NCBI RefSeq assembly: GCF_954871325.1
Contig: NC_088775.1
Location: forward strand, 52,305,561 to 52,369,560
Length of the DNA: 64,000 bases
Origin: Gordionus sp. m RMFG-2023
Taxonomy: Eukaryota; Nematomorpha; Gordioida; Chordodea; Parachordodidae
Reading direction: 5' to 3'
This document shows positions 34,201 through 46,900 of the stretch, piece after piece. The position numbers and the translations under genes are program-made. The stretch's first letter is position 1; every line of letters begins with the position of its first letter. A model generated the notes under the pieces. It saw only the letters and a list, made by a program, of their open reading frames with translations. It was not told the DNA's origin and ran no database searches.

Positions 34201-34850
34201 AATAAAATATTATTCACATTTCCCTCTCTTTAAATAAAAAATTTAAATTTCACACCCTAGTTTTAATTCAAAAAGTGTTATTTTTAATAAAAATTCTTCC
34301 TAAGATAATTTTTAGAAAATGATCTCATCACATCATTTAAATATTTATCTAAAATGAAGATGTAACATAACCACTTGTCTTCAAAAGCTTTATTTCAAAA
34401 ACATTTTTATCATATTAAGTATTACTTAGGGTTATTTAAATCAATCCCTTTTAATTCATATGTTTTAATTACATTTTAATATATTTAAAATTAAAGTTTT
34501 ATCTTCTTGTTTAGAATTTTTAATGGTTTATTTAAATTATATCTAAGAATTCATCTTTAGGTTTAGTTAATTTACAACAATTGGTCATCATTCAAGAAAT
34601 CAAAAAATATCAATATTTTACTAAGAAATTAAGTAAATAATATTTTAAAGGCTTTTTGTGTGTTCAAATATATCCATTATGATTTTACATTTTAGTGATT
34701 TTAAAAATTTATAACATGCCTTTATCCCGGCATAAAATCTTAATTTATAATAACTTTTCTTCTAGGATTAGAATAATAAGTAATCATCATTGGTCTCACA
34801 AAATAGAATTCATAACCTAACGTTCAACTTTCATATTGGTTCTTTCTAGG
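34201..34850. other. AT-rich interior of the gypsy remnant
   Basis: No coding sequence recognised between the 3' internal remnant and the minisatellite. Confidence 0.3.
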
Positions 34851-34879
34851 TTGCCACATTAGGTTAGGTGCTGGTTATC

Positions 34880-35285
34880 ATATTCCAGTCCAACATCCAG
34901 AGCCAGGACACCATGAAGAAAGAAGCATTTTGCATGAAAGAACGTGCTAAGGTTTGATTCTTGGTCATATCAATAGATTAGGTAGTCATCTCAGTAAATT
35001 AGGTAGTCATCTCAATAGATTAGGCAGTCATCTCAATAGGTTAAGCAGTCATCAATAGATTAGGCATTGATCATGTCAATAAATTAGGTAGTCATCTCAA
35101 TAGATTAGGCAGTCATCTCAATAGGTTAAGCAGTCATCAATAGATTAGGCATTGATCATGTCAATAAATTAGGTAGTCATCTCAATAGGTTAAGCAGTCA
35201 TCTCCATAGGTTAGGTAGTCATCTCATTCTAGTCCACCACCCAGAGCCAGGGCACAATGAAAAGAAAGGAGGAAGCTAAAACGTG
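34880..35285. repeat. Minisatellite flanked by a short direct duplication
   Basis: Units of about 22 bp (atctcaatagattaggcagt c and variants with aggttaagc, aaattaggtagt) run from about 34965 to 35225. A ~110-bp block including gcattgatcatgtcaataaa is itself duplicated. The array is flanked by similar segments, cagagccaggacaccatgaa (34898) and cagagccagggcacaatgaa (35242), each ending in aacgtgc. Confidence 0.85.
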
Positions 35286-35425
35286 CGAGTAAATAAAAAT
35301 ATATTTTATTATTAACTTTATTATGTCTATTTCTTTTTCTTTTCTTAAGGTATATATACATTTTCTAAAATATAAATTAGAATATATATAAAACAAAAAG
35401 TAAGATTACAAAAAATAAAAAATGA
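35286..35425 (-). repeat. Second LTR-like copy, cut by a hAT element
   Basis: Closely matches 33456-33600 over about 140 bp in the same orientation, from tattttattattaacttta to taagattacaaaaaataaaa, then stops where the hAT transposase sequence begins. It would be the 5' LTR of the second gypsy remnant. Confidence 0.55.
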
Positions 35426-36284
35426 TTATAAAAAATATCAAATAATAAAATGTTACTTTATTAACAGTAGTTATCATTAAATACATACTGTTCCATCTAG
35501 TGGCTATATCTAGAGGTATCCTACAACCTCCACTTAAATTGATATACTCTTGCATAAACTTTGGGCTTTTATGCATTTTGCTAATTAAAATATGTATTTT
35601 GGCAAGATGAGTAGATAAGCTGTCTAAGCCCGCTTGAACGATAATATTAATTTCGTGTGCTAAGCATCTATTATTATTTGCATTGGCGTTACCATTATTT
35701 ATGAAATAATCTACTAACAAATCGGCAGCTACTATAACATTTGCAGCATTATCATGGGTTATAGATAATATTTTTTTTTCAATTTGGAATTCCTCAAGAG
35801 TTGATATTATCAACTCAAATATATCTATTCCCGTGTGAGGATGCGGGAATTTTTATTATATCTAGTAAAAAAAATTTCAACTTCCAATCCTTATTTATAA
35901 AATGGACGGTTAGTGCACAATATGATAGAAAATTTAGCCCAGTCCAGATATCTGTAATTAATGATAACTGACATTCTTCTTGATTCAAAATGTTTATTTT
36001 TGTTTTTGGCACAATTATATAATGAGCCTAGGTGCTTGATGGCAGTTTGCCTGCACCATATTTTGACATTCTTATTTAAATATCTAAATATGTCCTTAAA
36101 ATATTGACTATCTATTGTATGAAAGGCAATATTATTTTTTATCAAATATCCAAGTATTAATTTATTACAATATAAATTTTCATCAGCAGTTAATTTCCTA
36201 GAACCATATAATGTATCGGGTACTTTAACAGATACAGTGGATAGGGATTCTGGGTGTGAAAATATTTGTGTTTTCGCAAATTGG
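35406..36284 (-). pseudogene. hAT transposase, catalytic core (exon 3 onward)
   Basis: From the splice acceptor at 36286-36285 the minus strand gives TNLRKHKYFH (end of the BED zinc finger), then after a small frame break VKVPDTLYGSRKLTADENLY, FHTIDSQYFKDIFRYLNK, CQLSLITDIWTGLNFLSYCA (family: TtDlWTs), KDWKLKFFLLDI, PHPHTGIDIFELI, KKILSITHDNAANVIVAADL (catalytic ThDNAaN), NNRCLAHEINIIVQAGL (family: C.aHvlnLivq.gl), HKSPKFMQEYINL and IPLDIATRWNSMYLMITTV (family: DV.TRWNSTy.Ml). The C-terminal dimerisation domain is missing; the sequence stops at the LTR-like repeat. Frame breaks at about 36255, 36000 and 35815 inactivate it. The 5' exons lie at 39403-39538 and 40692-40778. Confidence 0.8.
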
Positions 36285-36492
36285 CTAAAAATATAAATAA
36301 ACTTTAGACATTAAAAATTCATTATTATTTTTTATATCTTATTTAGTAATTCAATACAAACAAGATCTTATCCGTTTATTTATTATTTAAATTTTTTGAA
36401 ATAATTAATTTAAATATATATATATATATATATTAAAAAATATTAAGACTGCTATAAAAAAAAAATTATGTATAAAATATTATAACATATAT

Positions 36493-36640
36493 CAGAGACC
36501 TGCAGAGGTCTTATTTCCACGGCCCGTCCCGACCGATTTTTTTGAAAAAATTTTTTTAGGCCCAGCCTTTATTTAAAAAATTTTTTTGGCCCTGCCTGGA
36601 TTTTTTAATTATATTCGACCTGGTGTTGTATATAAAAATT
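36493..36640 (+). mobile_element. Orphan hAT-type end with GC clumps
   Basis: Starts cagagacctgcagaggtc, close to the tagagaccttcatgggtc end at 39618, followed by cacggcccgtcccgaccg and aggcccagcc subterminal words. No matching second end nearby. A related end in opposite orientation is at 54589-54703. Confidence 0.45.
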
Positions 36641-36815
36641 CACCTATTCGGTATTTTACCGTATATTTCAGCGAGAATTATCATTTAATAAGCATATTTA
36701 TTTTATCTTTTGAACAAATATTTATATTACAAATTGATACTATAAAAAATTTGTTATATAATAAATTGTATTTGTGGTAATTTTAATTAGTTTATAAAAA
36801 ATACATGGTAAAAAA

Positions 36816-37039
36816 TAGTGTAGTTAAATGGCTCGATTTGAGCCGATTTTTAAAAACGGCTAACTCAAAATTTTATCCACAAAATTATTAGGCAAAACCA
36901 GAAATTTTGATCATAGATGCCACAAAGTAATGGAAATCTATAAGCTAAATCTCGAGGCTTAGGCAATATTTACCTGTCTAAAATATAGTTAGCCGTTTTT
37001 AAAAATCAGATCAAATCGAGTAGTTGAACAACATTGCTA
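36816..37039. mobile_element. Small inverted-repeat element (about 224 bp)
   Basis: The left end tagtgtagttaaatggctcg continues atttgagccgatttttaaaa and then acggctaact. The right end reads back as the imperfect reverse complement (agttagccgtttttaaaaat .. gttgaacaacattgcta). It is of the same family as the ends at 37833 and 39282. No clear target duplication. It sits in the long intron of the minus-strand hAT gene. Confidence 0.55.
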
Positions 37040-37164
37040 AAAGTTTGAGAATATACTATATAATATTGTATTATAAAAGAAATTGTTATTTATAAAAATA
37101 AAACCAATATTCATAAAAATGTAAGATAAATTTTTCTTTTAAATATTTTAGATTACATTGACAA

Positions 37165-37800
37165 ATATAATTCATCGGGTATCTAAAAAAAATTTCAGGC
37201 TTAAAACAAACAAATTTTGATATTACAATCTATTCAAGGTATCTGTCATTTTCAATAGAATTGGTTAATTTTATTTTATTATACTAATTTTTAAAATTTA
37301 TTTAGATTAATATTAATAGTGACAAAGAGGAAGAGAAAGAAGTAATAATCAATGAAGCATCATCAACAAGTTCCGACATTGTTTATCCATGACAATTTAT
37401 AGAGCATATTTTAAAAAATATTTCAAAATAATGAAACATATCTGCCATGTCTACCAAAAAATATGAAAATTTTAGTTAGCATTACCTCAACTTGCAAGTT
37501 GCAACACTGCAACCATTTTCAGTTGTTGAAAATCTTTCATTTATAAAAATAATCAAAACATTAGCTCCACAAAAAATATAATTTGCCGACATACAGTTGT
37601 TGGCCGATTTTTTCAGCAACCCATAGCAGCAGATATGATTGTTTAATGATTTAAATTTTGATACAAATTTTAAATTATTTTTTCAAAAATGAATGTCGAG
37701 ATTTTAGTATTTTTAAGCGCCGAAAGACTTAGTAGTATAGCTAAAAATGTTTTTACAAATAAACGAAAAATTTTGAAAATATTTTATTACTGAAATAAAT
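37165..37800 (+). pseudogene. hAT transposase relic, opposite orientation
   Basis: Plus-strand pieces: an acidic INSDKEEEKEVIINEASSTS, LQPFSVVENLSFIKIIKTLA followed by PQK (family: PFsvVE...F..li..l.P), and near 37718 LSAERLSSIAKNVFTNKRKI (family: SaERlFS.a..v...kR). The catalytic core between them is gone. It lies within the long intron of the minus-strand hAT gene. Confidence 0.55.
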
Positions 37801-37832
37801 AATTATTTATAATCATATATTAAATTAAAATC

Positions 37833-39282
37833 TAGTGTTGTTAAACGGCTTGAGCCGATTTTTTTAAAAGCTCAAAACGAGCTGTTTAACAACAATATTA
37901 TAATCTAAAAATCATTATTTTAGTTATATTTTGATAAATATGATAACGAGTCAATATTTTTAGTTCATTTCATTAATTTTTACAATAGAATCTAATTTAA
38001 GATTATACAAACTATATAAGTAGTGTTTGCAAAGGTCCGGTCGGGCCGACGGTCCGGTCCAAGTCGGTCCCATCATGCTCTTGTGTCCCACGGGACGGTC
38101 CGGTTCCACAACACGGTCCTGTGGTCCGGTCCGATTGAAGATCGATTAAAGAAAATAAAAGTTTACAATACTATGATTATATTAAATTTTTGGAAATGAT
38201 TGAATACATAAATCCTAATATTAAAGTGTTCACTTATAATACCTTTCGAAAAAAAAAATTCTAAACAATTACCTAAGTAAAATGAGTCATGTTATATTCA
38301 TACTAGCAAAATTGCCAGGAAAAACTTTTGTAGCTTAATAAAAAAAATTATATGGGACCGACTGGACCGATAGTCCCACGGTCCGGTCTCATTTGACTTA
38401 ACGGTCCATTAGTCCGATCTTATTTTAGAAAAAAGGGACCGGACCATTGCAAACACTATATATAAGAGTATAATAAAAATTGTATCTATATCTAGATAAA
38501 TTTTCAGACGATGTATCCGTATCTAGATCCATTTAAAAAGTATCTGTTAACAACTCTGATATAATTGATTTTATTGAGTAGGTATTTTATATTTTATATT
38601 TAATATGTATATTTTATTTTATAGTGCTATATATATCGTTGTATATCTAATACAAGATATATATGTGCAATGAATATGATTTTAGATTATCAATTTTAAA
38701 CAAAATATATAAGTATCGTGTCATACTATTCTTTTCTTAAAAATGTAAATCGTTAGTTATAAAAATCATATAATTTGAAGAAACTATTTAAGGGAATAAA
38801 TGAGGCCGTTATAAAAGAGTGCTTACGAAGCCGTATCGTAACGAGTCCGCCCCCTGCCTGCGCGGTTTGAATTTTTTAAATTATTAAGCCCGAACTAAAT
38901 TATTTTTATAAAATAGGTCTCGGGCCAGGGGTGTTTATTATATTATATTTTAGTTATAAAGAATATTTGAGCAACCTAATTTAGCTAGTACACTCATGTT
39001 CTGAATAAATTTTTTCACTCAAAATAGCGATGGCACACTATTTCTACATAATTATAATTTTTAACTTAAATCTGAATAAATTTTTTCACTCCAAATGCCG
39101 ATGGTACACTATTTCTACATAATTATAATTTTAAAAATTATTAATCAAAAGTAAATTTTGGCTGAAAAGTCGGCTTGAGGAACTCCTGAGCCAACTCATA
39201 TGACTTATTGAGCCAGCTTGTATCTGAGTAATTTTTCTACTCAAAAACTGGCTGAGTTCGGCTTAGCCCTTTTACAACACTA
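37833..39282. mobile_element. Inverted-repeat element, host of a nested MITE
   Basis: Left end tagtgttgttaaacggcttg / agccga; right end ggcttagcccttttacaaca / cta, its imperfect reverse complement. The interior has duplicated ctgaataaattttttcactc / aaaat.g.cgatgg.acacta segments (39000 and 39070) and the complete element 38021-38458. No coding sequence and no clear target duplication. Confidence 0.5.
38021..38458. mobile_element. hAT-type MITE with perfect 8-bp target duplication
   Basis: Ends are tagtgtttgcaaaggtccgg and its reverse complement (ccggaccattgcaaacacta, one mismatch). Both sides are flanked by TATATAAG (38013-38020 and 38459-38466). Subterminal cggtccggtc repeats occur at both ends. 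The 438-bp interior is non-coding. An 8-bp duplication with YAGNG-type ends indicates a hAT transposase as mobiliser. Confidence 0.9.
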
Positions 39283-39402
39283 ATATTTTATTACGTAAAA
39301 ACAAAGGTACAACAAGGTAAAAAAAATATATTTAATTAAATCATTCGTTAAAAATTTTTATACTAATAATTTTACGTATTTTATATATTTAAAAAAATTT
39401 AC

Positions 39403-40778
39403 TTGTTGATGTACTTATGCGATAGGTTTTGTTACACAAAGTACATTTTCTATTCCCTTTTCTCGGTGTATCCAAAAAATTTTTTTTGACACAAGGATCA
39501 TTGGAAGATTTCAGCGGAACCAAACTTTGATCTAATATCTTTTTAAAAAAAATATCATTTGTATGATTTATATATGGGTCAGGATTTTATGTAGAAGTCA
39601 CTTTAGCTAACTGCAATTAGAGACCTTCATGGGTCGGGCCGGCACACGGCATTATAAAATTTCTAGCGGGCCTGGGCCGGGCTTGGGTTCGTTGGAAATT
39701 TTTGCAATAGGGCTTGGGCCTAAATTTTTAAATTCAAATTTAGCTTATTTTAAGGATATTTAATAGGACAAATATAACAAATCATTCTGATTTTATTAGT
39801 GTTATTTATCAAATTTCCTATACACCTTGGGAGAGTATATATTTTTTAAATCGGAAATTGGTATAATTTTACTTAACTTAACACAACGGCCTGGGCACGA
39901 AACAGCGAAAATCAGGGAATATTCCCAAAAATGTTCCCAAAGATGGCCAACATTTTCGATATGACATATATTTTCCCAAGTTAGCGTCAAATTCAAAGCA
40001 AAATCCCAACAGTAGCAGAAAATTTAAAAACATTGTTAGACGTAGACAAATAGAATAGATATTCAAGTAAACTTTTTATAATATTTGAAAATAAAATTTT
40101 AATTAGAAAACTCAAAAAGGACATAATTTCATAAACTATAAAGGTTATGAATATATACACCATAAAAAATCATAAGTATGAAACATGATATATCTTGCAA
40201 ATCAAATCAAGGTACATATATATCATAATCAAATTATTGCAAAAAGATTTTCTTTTAGAGTTTTATATTTATTGTAATAAATGTAATTTAGATGCAAGTT
40301 TAATTGAAAATTGTAAATATTCCTTTAAACAATTAATCAAATAAATCTATCCATACAATTACAATGTAAATATTCCATTCACTTTTAATTTACATATTAT
40401 TTATAAATATTGTTGAGATGATATATTATTACTAAATAAAATATTATATTTCTAATAGTATTACTTCAGCATAAGTTAAGTATACATAAAATAACTTTAT
40501 GGGCTTGGGCTGGGCTTGGAAAATTTTTTAAATATTATAGCGGGCTTGGGCCGGGCTTGGTAATTTTTTTAAATATTAAAAACGGGCCGATCCGGGCCTT
40601 GGCTTAAAATTTTTTTTTTACGATTGGCCTGGGCCGGGCTTGGTCCTAAAATCTAGGCCCATGAAGGTCTCTAACTTAAATGTAATTTTACCTGAAAATC
40701 TTCACCAAGAGAATGACTTGAATTTTCAAATGGGGAATCATCCAAAAAAGATAAAATGTCAGATGGAGTGGAATCCAT
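39403..40778 (-). pseudogene. hAT transposase 5' exons (start and BED zinc finger)
   Basis: Exon 1 is 40778-40692: MDSTPSDILSFLDDSPFENS.. ending in Gln before GTAAAA. Exon 2 is 39538-39403: ILDQSLVPLKSS.., LDTPRKGNRKCTLCNKTYRI, STST, ending one base into a codon before GTAAAT. Joining to the acceptor at 36285 completes that codon and gives CTLCNKTYRI..TTNLRKHKYFH, a full C-x2-C...H-x3-H BED finger. The phases agree at both joins, so these exons and 36284-35406 were one gene. Intron 1 holds the element 39618-40673; intron 2 is about 3.1 kb and holds three more insertions. Confidence 0.75.
39618..40673. mobile_element. hAT-type non-autonomous element, 1.06 kb
   Basis: Ends are tagagaccttcatgggtcgg and the reverse complement of ggcccatgaaggtctcta. 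The flanking 8-mers ACTGCAAT (left, 39610-39617) and ACTTAAAT (right, 40674-40681) match at 6 of 8 positions, an aged target duplication. Subterminal gcgggcctgggccgggcttg repeats lie at both ends (39655-39720, 40500-40650). The interior is AT-rich and non-coding. It is inserted in intron 1 of the minus-strand hAT gene. Confidence 0.8.
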
Positions 40779-40965
40779 AATAAAAAGTAAAAAATTTCTT
40801 TTTAATTTATAAGAGTAAGGAAAAAATATTATATTTTAAAAGTAATAAAAATATTATATTTATATTATATTTTAAGTAAAAAAATTATATATTTTAAGTA
40901 AAAAAAATTTAATATTTTGAAAGTATATAAAACATTTTTATTATTCAAAAATTTTAGACTTTTCG

Positions 40966-43900
40966 AGCTCCGTGAAGTTGGCCGAACGATTGGAACTCTA
41001 ACGATGAATCATATGTCATTTTTTAGTGCTTGTTAGTGCTTCAATCCGTATAGTAGCCGAATTTAAGGAAAAAATGTTATAAGCAAAAATAAAAATTTGT
41101 GCCAACTTCACGCTTAAAAGTCGATTGGAAGCACTAACGATGAAACATATATCATTCTTTAGTGCTTCGTAAGTAGAGGTTAGTGCTTCAATCCATTTTG
41201 TAGCCGAATATATGAATAAAAAGTTATTCACGAAAAAAACAAAAATAAACAAATATGGGCGACGTGCCAAAACAAAAACTATAGGAGTACAAAACATCCG
41301 GTTTTGACCATTATTTAGTGCTTAATTAGTGTATTTAAATTCCGTTATTAATTTACTTAACCGCCTTATAAAAAAAAGTTATAGGCTAAATAAAAACTAT
41401 GACGCCACGATTTAAGCGTGAAGTTGGCCGAACTTTTGGAAGCACTAACGATGAAACTTATATCATACTTTAGTGCTTCGTTAGTAGAGGTTAGTGCTTT
41501 AATCAGTTCCGTAGCCGAATTTAAGAATAAAAAGGTATTCACGAAAAAAACAAAAATAAACATGGCGACGTGCCAAAACAAAAACTATAGGAGTACTATA
41601 CATCCGGTTTTCGCCATTATTTAGTGCTTAATTAGTTATTTAAATTCCGTTATTAATTTACTTAACCGCCTTAGAAAAAAAAGTTATAAGCTAAATAAAA
41701 ACTATGACGTCACGATTTAGGCGTGAAGTTGGCCGAACTTTTGGAAGCACTAACGATGAAACTTATATCATTCTTTAGTGCTTCGTTAGTAGAGGTTAGT
41801 GCTTTAATCAGTTCCGTAGCCGAATTTAAGAATAAAAAGGTATTCACGAAAAAAACAAAAATAAACATGGCGACGTGCCAAAACAAAAACTATAGGAGTA
41901 CTATACATCCGGTTTTCGCCATTATTTAGTGCTTAATTAGTGTATTTAAATTCCGTTATTAATTATGTTAACCGTCATATGGAAAAATTGTAAAATGCTA
42001 AAGAAATTTTTAGAGGTCAAATTTCGGCTAGAAAATTATGAAAGCACTAACGATGAAACTTATATTATTTTTTAGCGCTTGTTAGTGCTTTAATCTGTAT
42101 AGTAGCCGAATTTAAGGAAAAAAAGTTATAAGGAAAAATAAATATTTGTGCCAACTTCACGCTTAAAAGTCGATTGGAAGCACTAACGATGAAACATATA
42201 TCATTCTTTAGTGCTTCGTAAGTAGAGGTTAGTGCTTCAATCCATTTTGTAGCCGAATATATGAATAAAAAGTTATTCACGAAAAAAACAAAAATAAACA
42301 AATATGGGCGACGTGCCAAAACAAAAACTATAGGAGTACAAAACATCCGGTTTTGACCATTATTTAGTGCTTAATTAGTGTATTTAAATTCCGTTATTAA
42401 TTTACTTAACCGCCTTATAAAAAAAATAGGCTAAATAAAAACTATGACGCCACGATTTAGGCGTGAAGTTGGCCGAACTTTTGGAAGCACTAACGATGAA
42501 ACTTATATCATACTTTAGTGCTTCGTTAGTAGAGGTTAGTGCTTTAATCAGTTCCGTAGCCGAATTTAAGAATAAAAAGGTATTCACGAAAAAAACAAAA
42601 ATAAACATGGCGACGTGCCAAAACAAAAACTATAGGAGTACTATACATCCGGTTTTCGCCATTATTTAGTGCTTAATTAGTTATTTAAATTCCGTTATTA
42701 ATTTACTTAACCGCATTAGAAAAAAAAGTTATAAGCTAAATAAAAACTATGACGTCACGATTTAGGCGTGAAGTTGGCCGAACTTTTGGAAGCACTAACG
42801 ATGAAACTTATATCATTCTTTAGTGCTTCGTTAGTAGAGGTTAGTGCTTTAATCAGTTCCGTAGCCGAATTTAAGAATAAAAAGGTATTCACGAAAAAAA
42901 CAAAAATAAACATGGCGACGTGCCAAAACAAAAACTATAGGAGTACTATACATCCGGTTTTCGCCATTATTTAGTGCTTAATTAGTGTATTTAAATTCCG
43001 TTATTAATTATGTTAACCGTCATATGGAAAAATTGTAAAATGCTAAAGAAATTTTTAGAGGTCAAATTTCGGCTAGAAAATTATGAAAGCACTAACGATG
43101 AAACTTATATTATTTTTTAGCGCTTCGTTAGTGCTTGTTAGTGCTTTAATCTGTATAGTAGCCGAATTTAAGGAAAAAAAGTTATAAGGAAAAATAAATA
43201 TTTGTGCCAACTTCACGCTTAAAAGTCGATTGGAAGCACTAACGATGAAACTTATATCATTCTTTAGTGCTTCGTTAGTAGAGGTTAGTGCTTTAATCAG
43301 TTCCGTAGCCGAATTTAAGAATAAAAAGGTATTCACGAAAAAAACAAAAATAAACATGGCGACGTGCCAAAACAAAAACTATAGGAGTACTATACATCCG
43401 GTTTTCGCCATTATTTAGTGCTTAATTAGTGTATTTAAATTCCGTTATTAATTATGTTAACCGTCATATGGAAAAATTGTAAAATGCTAAAGAAATTTTT
43501 AGAGGTCAAATTTCGGCTAGAAAATTATGAAAGCACTAACGATGAAACTTATATTATTTTTTAGCGCTTCGTTAGTGCTTGTTAGTGCTTTAATCTGTAT
43601 AGTAGCCGAATTTAAGGAAAAAAAGTTATAAGGAAAAATAAATATTTGTGCCAACTTCACGCTTAAAAGTCGATTGGAAGCACTAACGATGAAACATATA
43701 TCATTCTTTAGTGCTTCGTAAGTAGAGGTTAGTGCTTCAATCCATTTTGTAGCCGAATATATGAATAAAAAGTTATTCACGAAAAAAACAAAAATAAACA
43801 AATATGGGCGACGTGCCAAAACAAAAACTATAGGAGTACAAAACATCCGGTTTTGACCATTTAGTGCTTAATTAGTGTATTTAAATTCCGTTATTAATTT

Positions 43901-46900
43901 ACTTAACCGCCTTATAAAAAAAATAGGCTAAATAAAAACTATGACGCCACGATTTAGGCGTGAAGTTGGCCGAACTTTTGGAAGCACTAACGATGAAACT
44001 TATATCATACTTTAGTGCTTCGTTAGTAGAGGTTAGTGCTTTAATCAGTTCCGTAGCCGAATTTAAGAATAAAAAGGTATTCACGAAAAAAACAAAAATA
44101 AACATGGCGACGTGCCAAAACAAAAACTATAGGAGTACTATACATCCGGTTTTCGCCATTATTTAGTGCTTAATTAGTTATTTAAATTCCGTTATTAATT
44201 TACTTAACCGCCTTAGAAAAAAAAGTTATAAGCTAAATAAAAACTATGACGTCACGATTTAGGCGTGAAGTTGGCCGAACTTTTGGAAGCACTAACGATG
44301 AAACTTATATCATTCTTTAGTGCTTCGTTAGTAGAGGTTAGTGCTTTAATCAGTTCCGTAGCCGAATTTAAGAATAAAAAGGTATTCACGAAAAAAACAA
44401 AAATAAACATGGCGACGTGCCAAAACAAAAACTATAGGAGTACTATACATCCGGTTTTCGCCATTATTTAGTGCTTAATTAGTGTATTTAAATTCCGTTA
44501 TTAATTATGTTAACCGTCATATGGAAAAATTGTAAAATGCTAAAGAAATTTTTAGAGGTCAAATTTCGGCTAGAAAATTATGAAAGCACTAACGATGAAA
44601 CTTATATTATTTTTTAGCGCTTCGTTAGTGCTTGTTAGTGCTTTAATCTGTATAGTAGCCGAATTTAAGGAAAAAAAGTTATAAGGAAAAATAAATATTT
44701 GTGCCAACTTCACGCTTAAAAGTCGATTGGAAGCACTAACGATGAAACTTATATCATTCTTTAGTGCTTCGTTAGTAGAGGTTAGTGCTTTAATCAGTTC
44801 CGTAGCCGAATTTAAGAATAAAAAGGTATTCACGAAAAAAACAAAAATAAACATGGCGACGTGCCAAAACAAAAACTATAGGAGTACTATACATCCGGTT
44901 TTCGCCATTATTTAGTGCTTAATTAGTGTATTTAAATTCCGTTATTAATTATGTTAACCGTCATATGGAAAAATTGTAAAATGCTAAAGAAATTTTTAGA
45001 GGTCAAATTTCGGCTAGAAAATTATGAAAGCACTAACGATGAAACTTATATTATTTTTTAGCGCTTGTTAGTGCTTTAATCTGTATAGTAGCCGAATTTA
45101 AGGAAAAAAAGTTATAAGGAAAAATAAATATTTGTGCCAACTTCACGCTTAAAAGTCGATTGGAAGCACTAACGATGAAACATATATCATTCTTTAGTGC
45201 TTCGTAAGTAGAGGTTAGTGCTTCAATCCATTTTGTAGCCGAATATATGAATAAAAAGTTATTCACGAAAAAAACAAAAATAAACAAATATGGGCGACGT
45301 GCCAAAACAAAAACTATAGGAGTACAAAACATCCGGTTTTGACCATTATTTAGTGCTTAATTAGTGTATTTAAATTCCGTTATTAATTTACTTAACCGCC
45401 TTATAAAAAAAATAGGCTAAATAAAAACTATGACGCCACGATTTAGGCGTGAAGTTGGCCGAACTTTTGGAAGCACTAACGATGAAACTTATATCATACT
45501 TTAGTGCTTCGTTAGTAGAGGTTAGTGCTTTAATCAGTTCCGTAGCCGAATTTAAGAATAAAAAGGTATTCACGAAAAAAACAAAAATAAACATGGCGAC
45601 GTGCCAAAACAAAAACTATAGGAGTACTATACATCCGGTTTTCGCCATTATTTAGTGCTTAATTAGTTATTTAAATTCCGTTATTAATTTACTTAACCGC
45701 CTTAGAAAAAAAAGTTATAAGCTAAATAAAAACTATGACGTCACGATTTAGGCGTGAAGTTGGCCGAACTTTTGGAAGCACTAACGATGAAACTTATATC
45801 ATTCTTTAGTGCTTCGTTAGTAGAGGTTAGTGCTTTAATCAGTTCCGTAGCCGAATTTAAGAATAAAAAGGTATTCACGAAAAAAACAAAAATAAACATG
45901 GCGACGTGCCAAAACAAAAACTATAGGAGTACTATACATCCGGTTTTCGCCATTATTTAGTGCTTAATTAGTGTATTTAAATTCCGTTATTAATTATGTT
46001 AACCGTCATATGGAAAAATTGTAAAATGCTAAAGAAATTTTTAGAGGTCAAATTTCGGCTAGAAAATTATGAAAGCACTAACGATGAAACTTATATTATT
46101 TTTTAGCGCTTCGTTAGTGCTTGTTAGTGCTTTAATCTGTATAGTAGCCGAATTTAAGGAAAAAAAGTTATAAGGAAAAATAAATATTTGTGCCAACTTC
46201 ACGCTTAAAAGTCGATTGGAAGCACTAACGATGAAACTTATATCATTCTTTAGTGCTTCGTTAGTAGAGGTTAGTGCTTTAATCAGTTCCGTAGCCGAAT
46301 TTAAGAATAAAAAGGTATTCACGAAAAAAACAAAAATAAACATGGCGACGTGCCAAAACAAAAACTATAGGAGTACTATACATCCGGTTTTCGCCATTAT
46401 TTAGTGCTTAATTAGTGTATTTAAATTCCGTTATTAATTATGTTAACCGTCATATGGAAAAATTGTAAAATGCTAAAGAAATTTTTAGAGGTCAAATTTC
46501 GGCTAGAAAATTATGAAAGCACTAACGATGAAACTTATATTATTTTTTAGCGCTTGTTAGTGCTTTAATCTGTATAGTAGCCGAATTTAAGGAAAAAAAG
46601 TTATAAGGAAAAATAAATATTTGTGCCAACTTCACGCTTAAAAGTCGATTGGAAGCACTAACGATGAAACATATATCATTCTTTAGTGCTTCGTAAGTAG
46701 AGGTTAGTGCTTCAATCCATTTTGTAGCCGAATATATGAATAAAAAGTTATTCACGAAAAAAACAAAAATAAACAAATATGGGCGACGTGCCAAAACAAA
46801 AACTATAGGAGTACAAAACATCCGGTTTTGACCATTATTTAGTGCTTAATTAGTGTATTTAAATTCCGTTATTAATTTACTTAACCGCCTTATAAAAAAA

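Noticed and set aside
39802-40066. Two minus-strand frames of 62-64 codons
   Set aside because: Inside the non-coding part of the hAT-type element 39618-40673; overlapping frames without motif.
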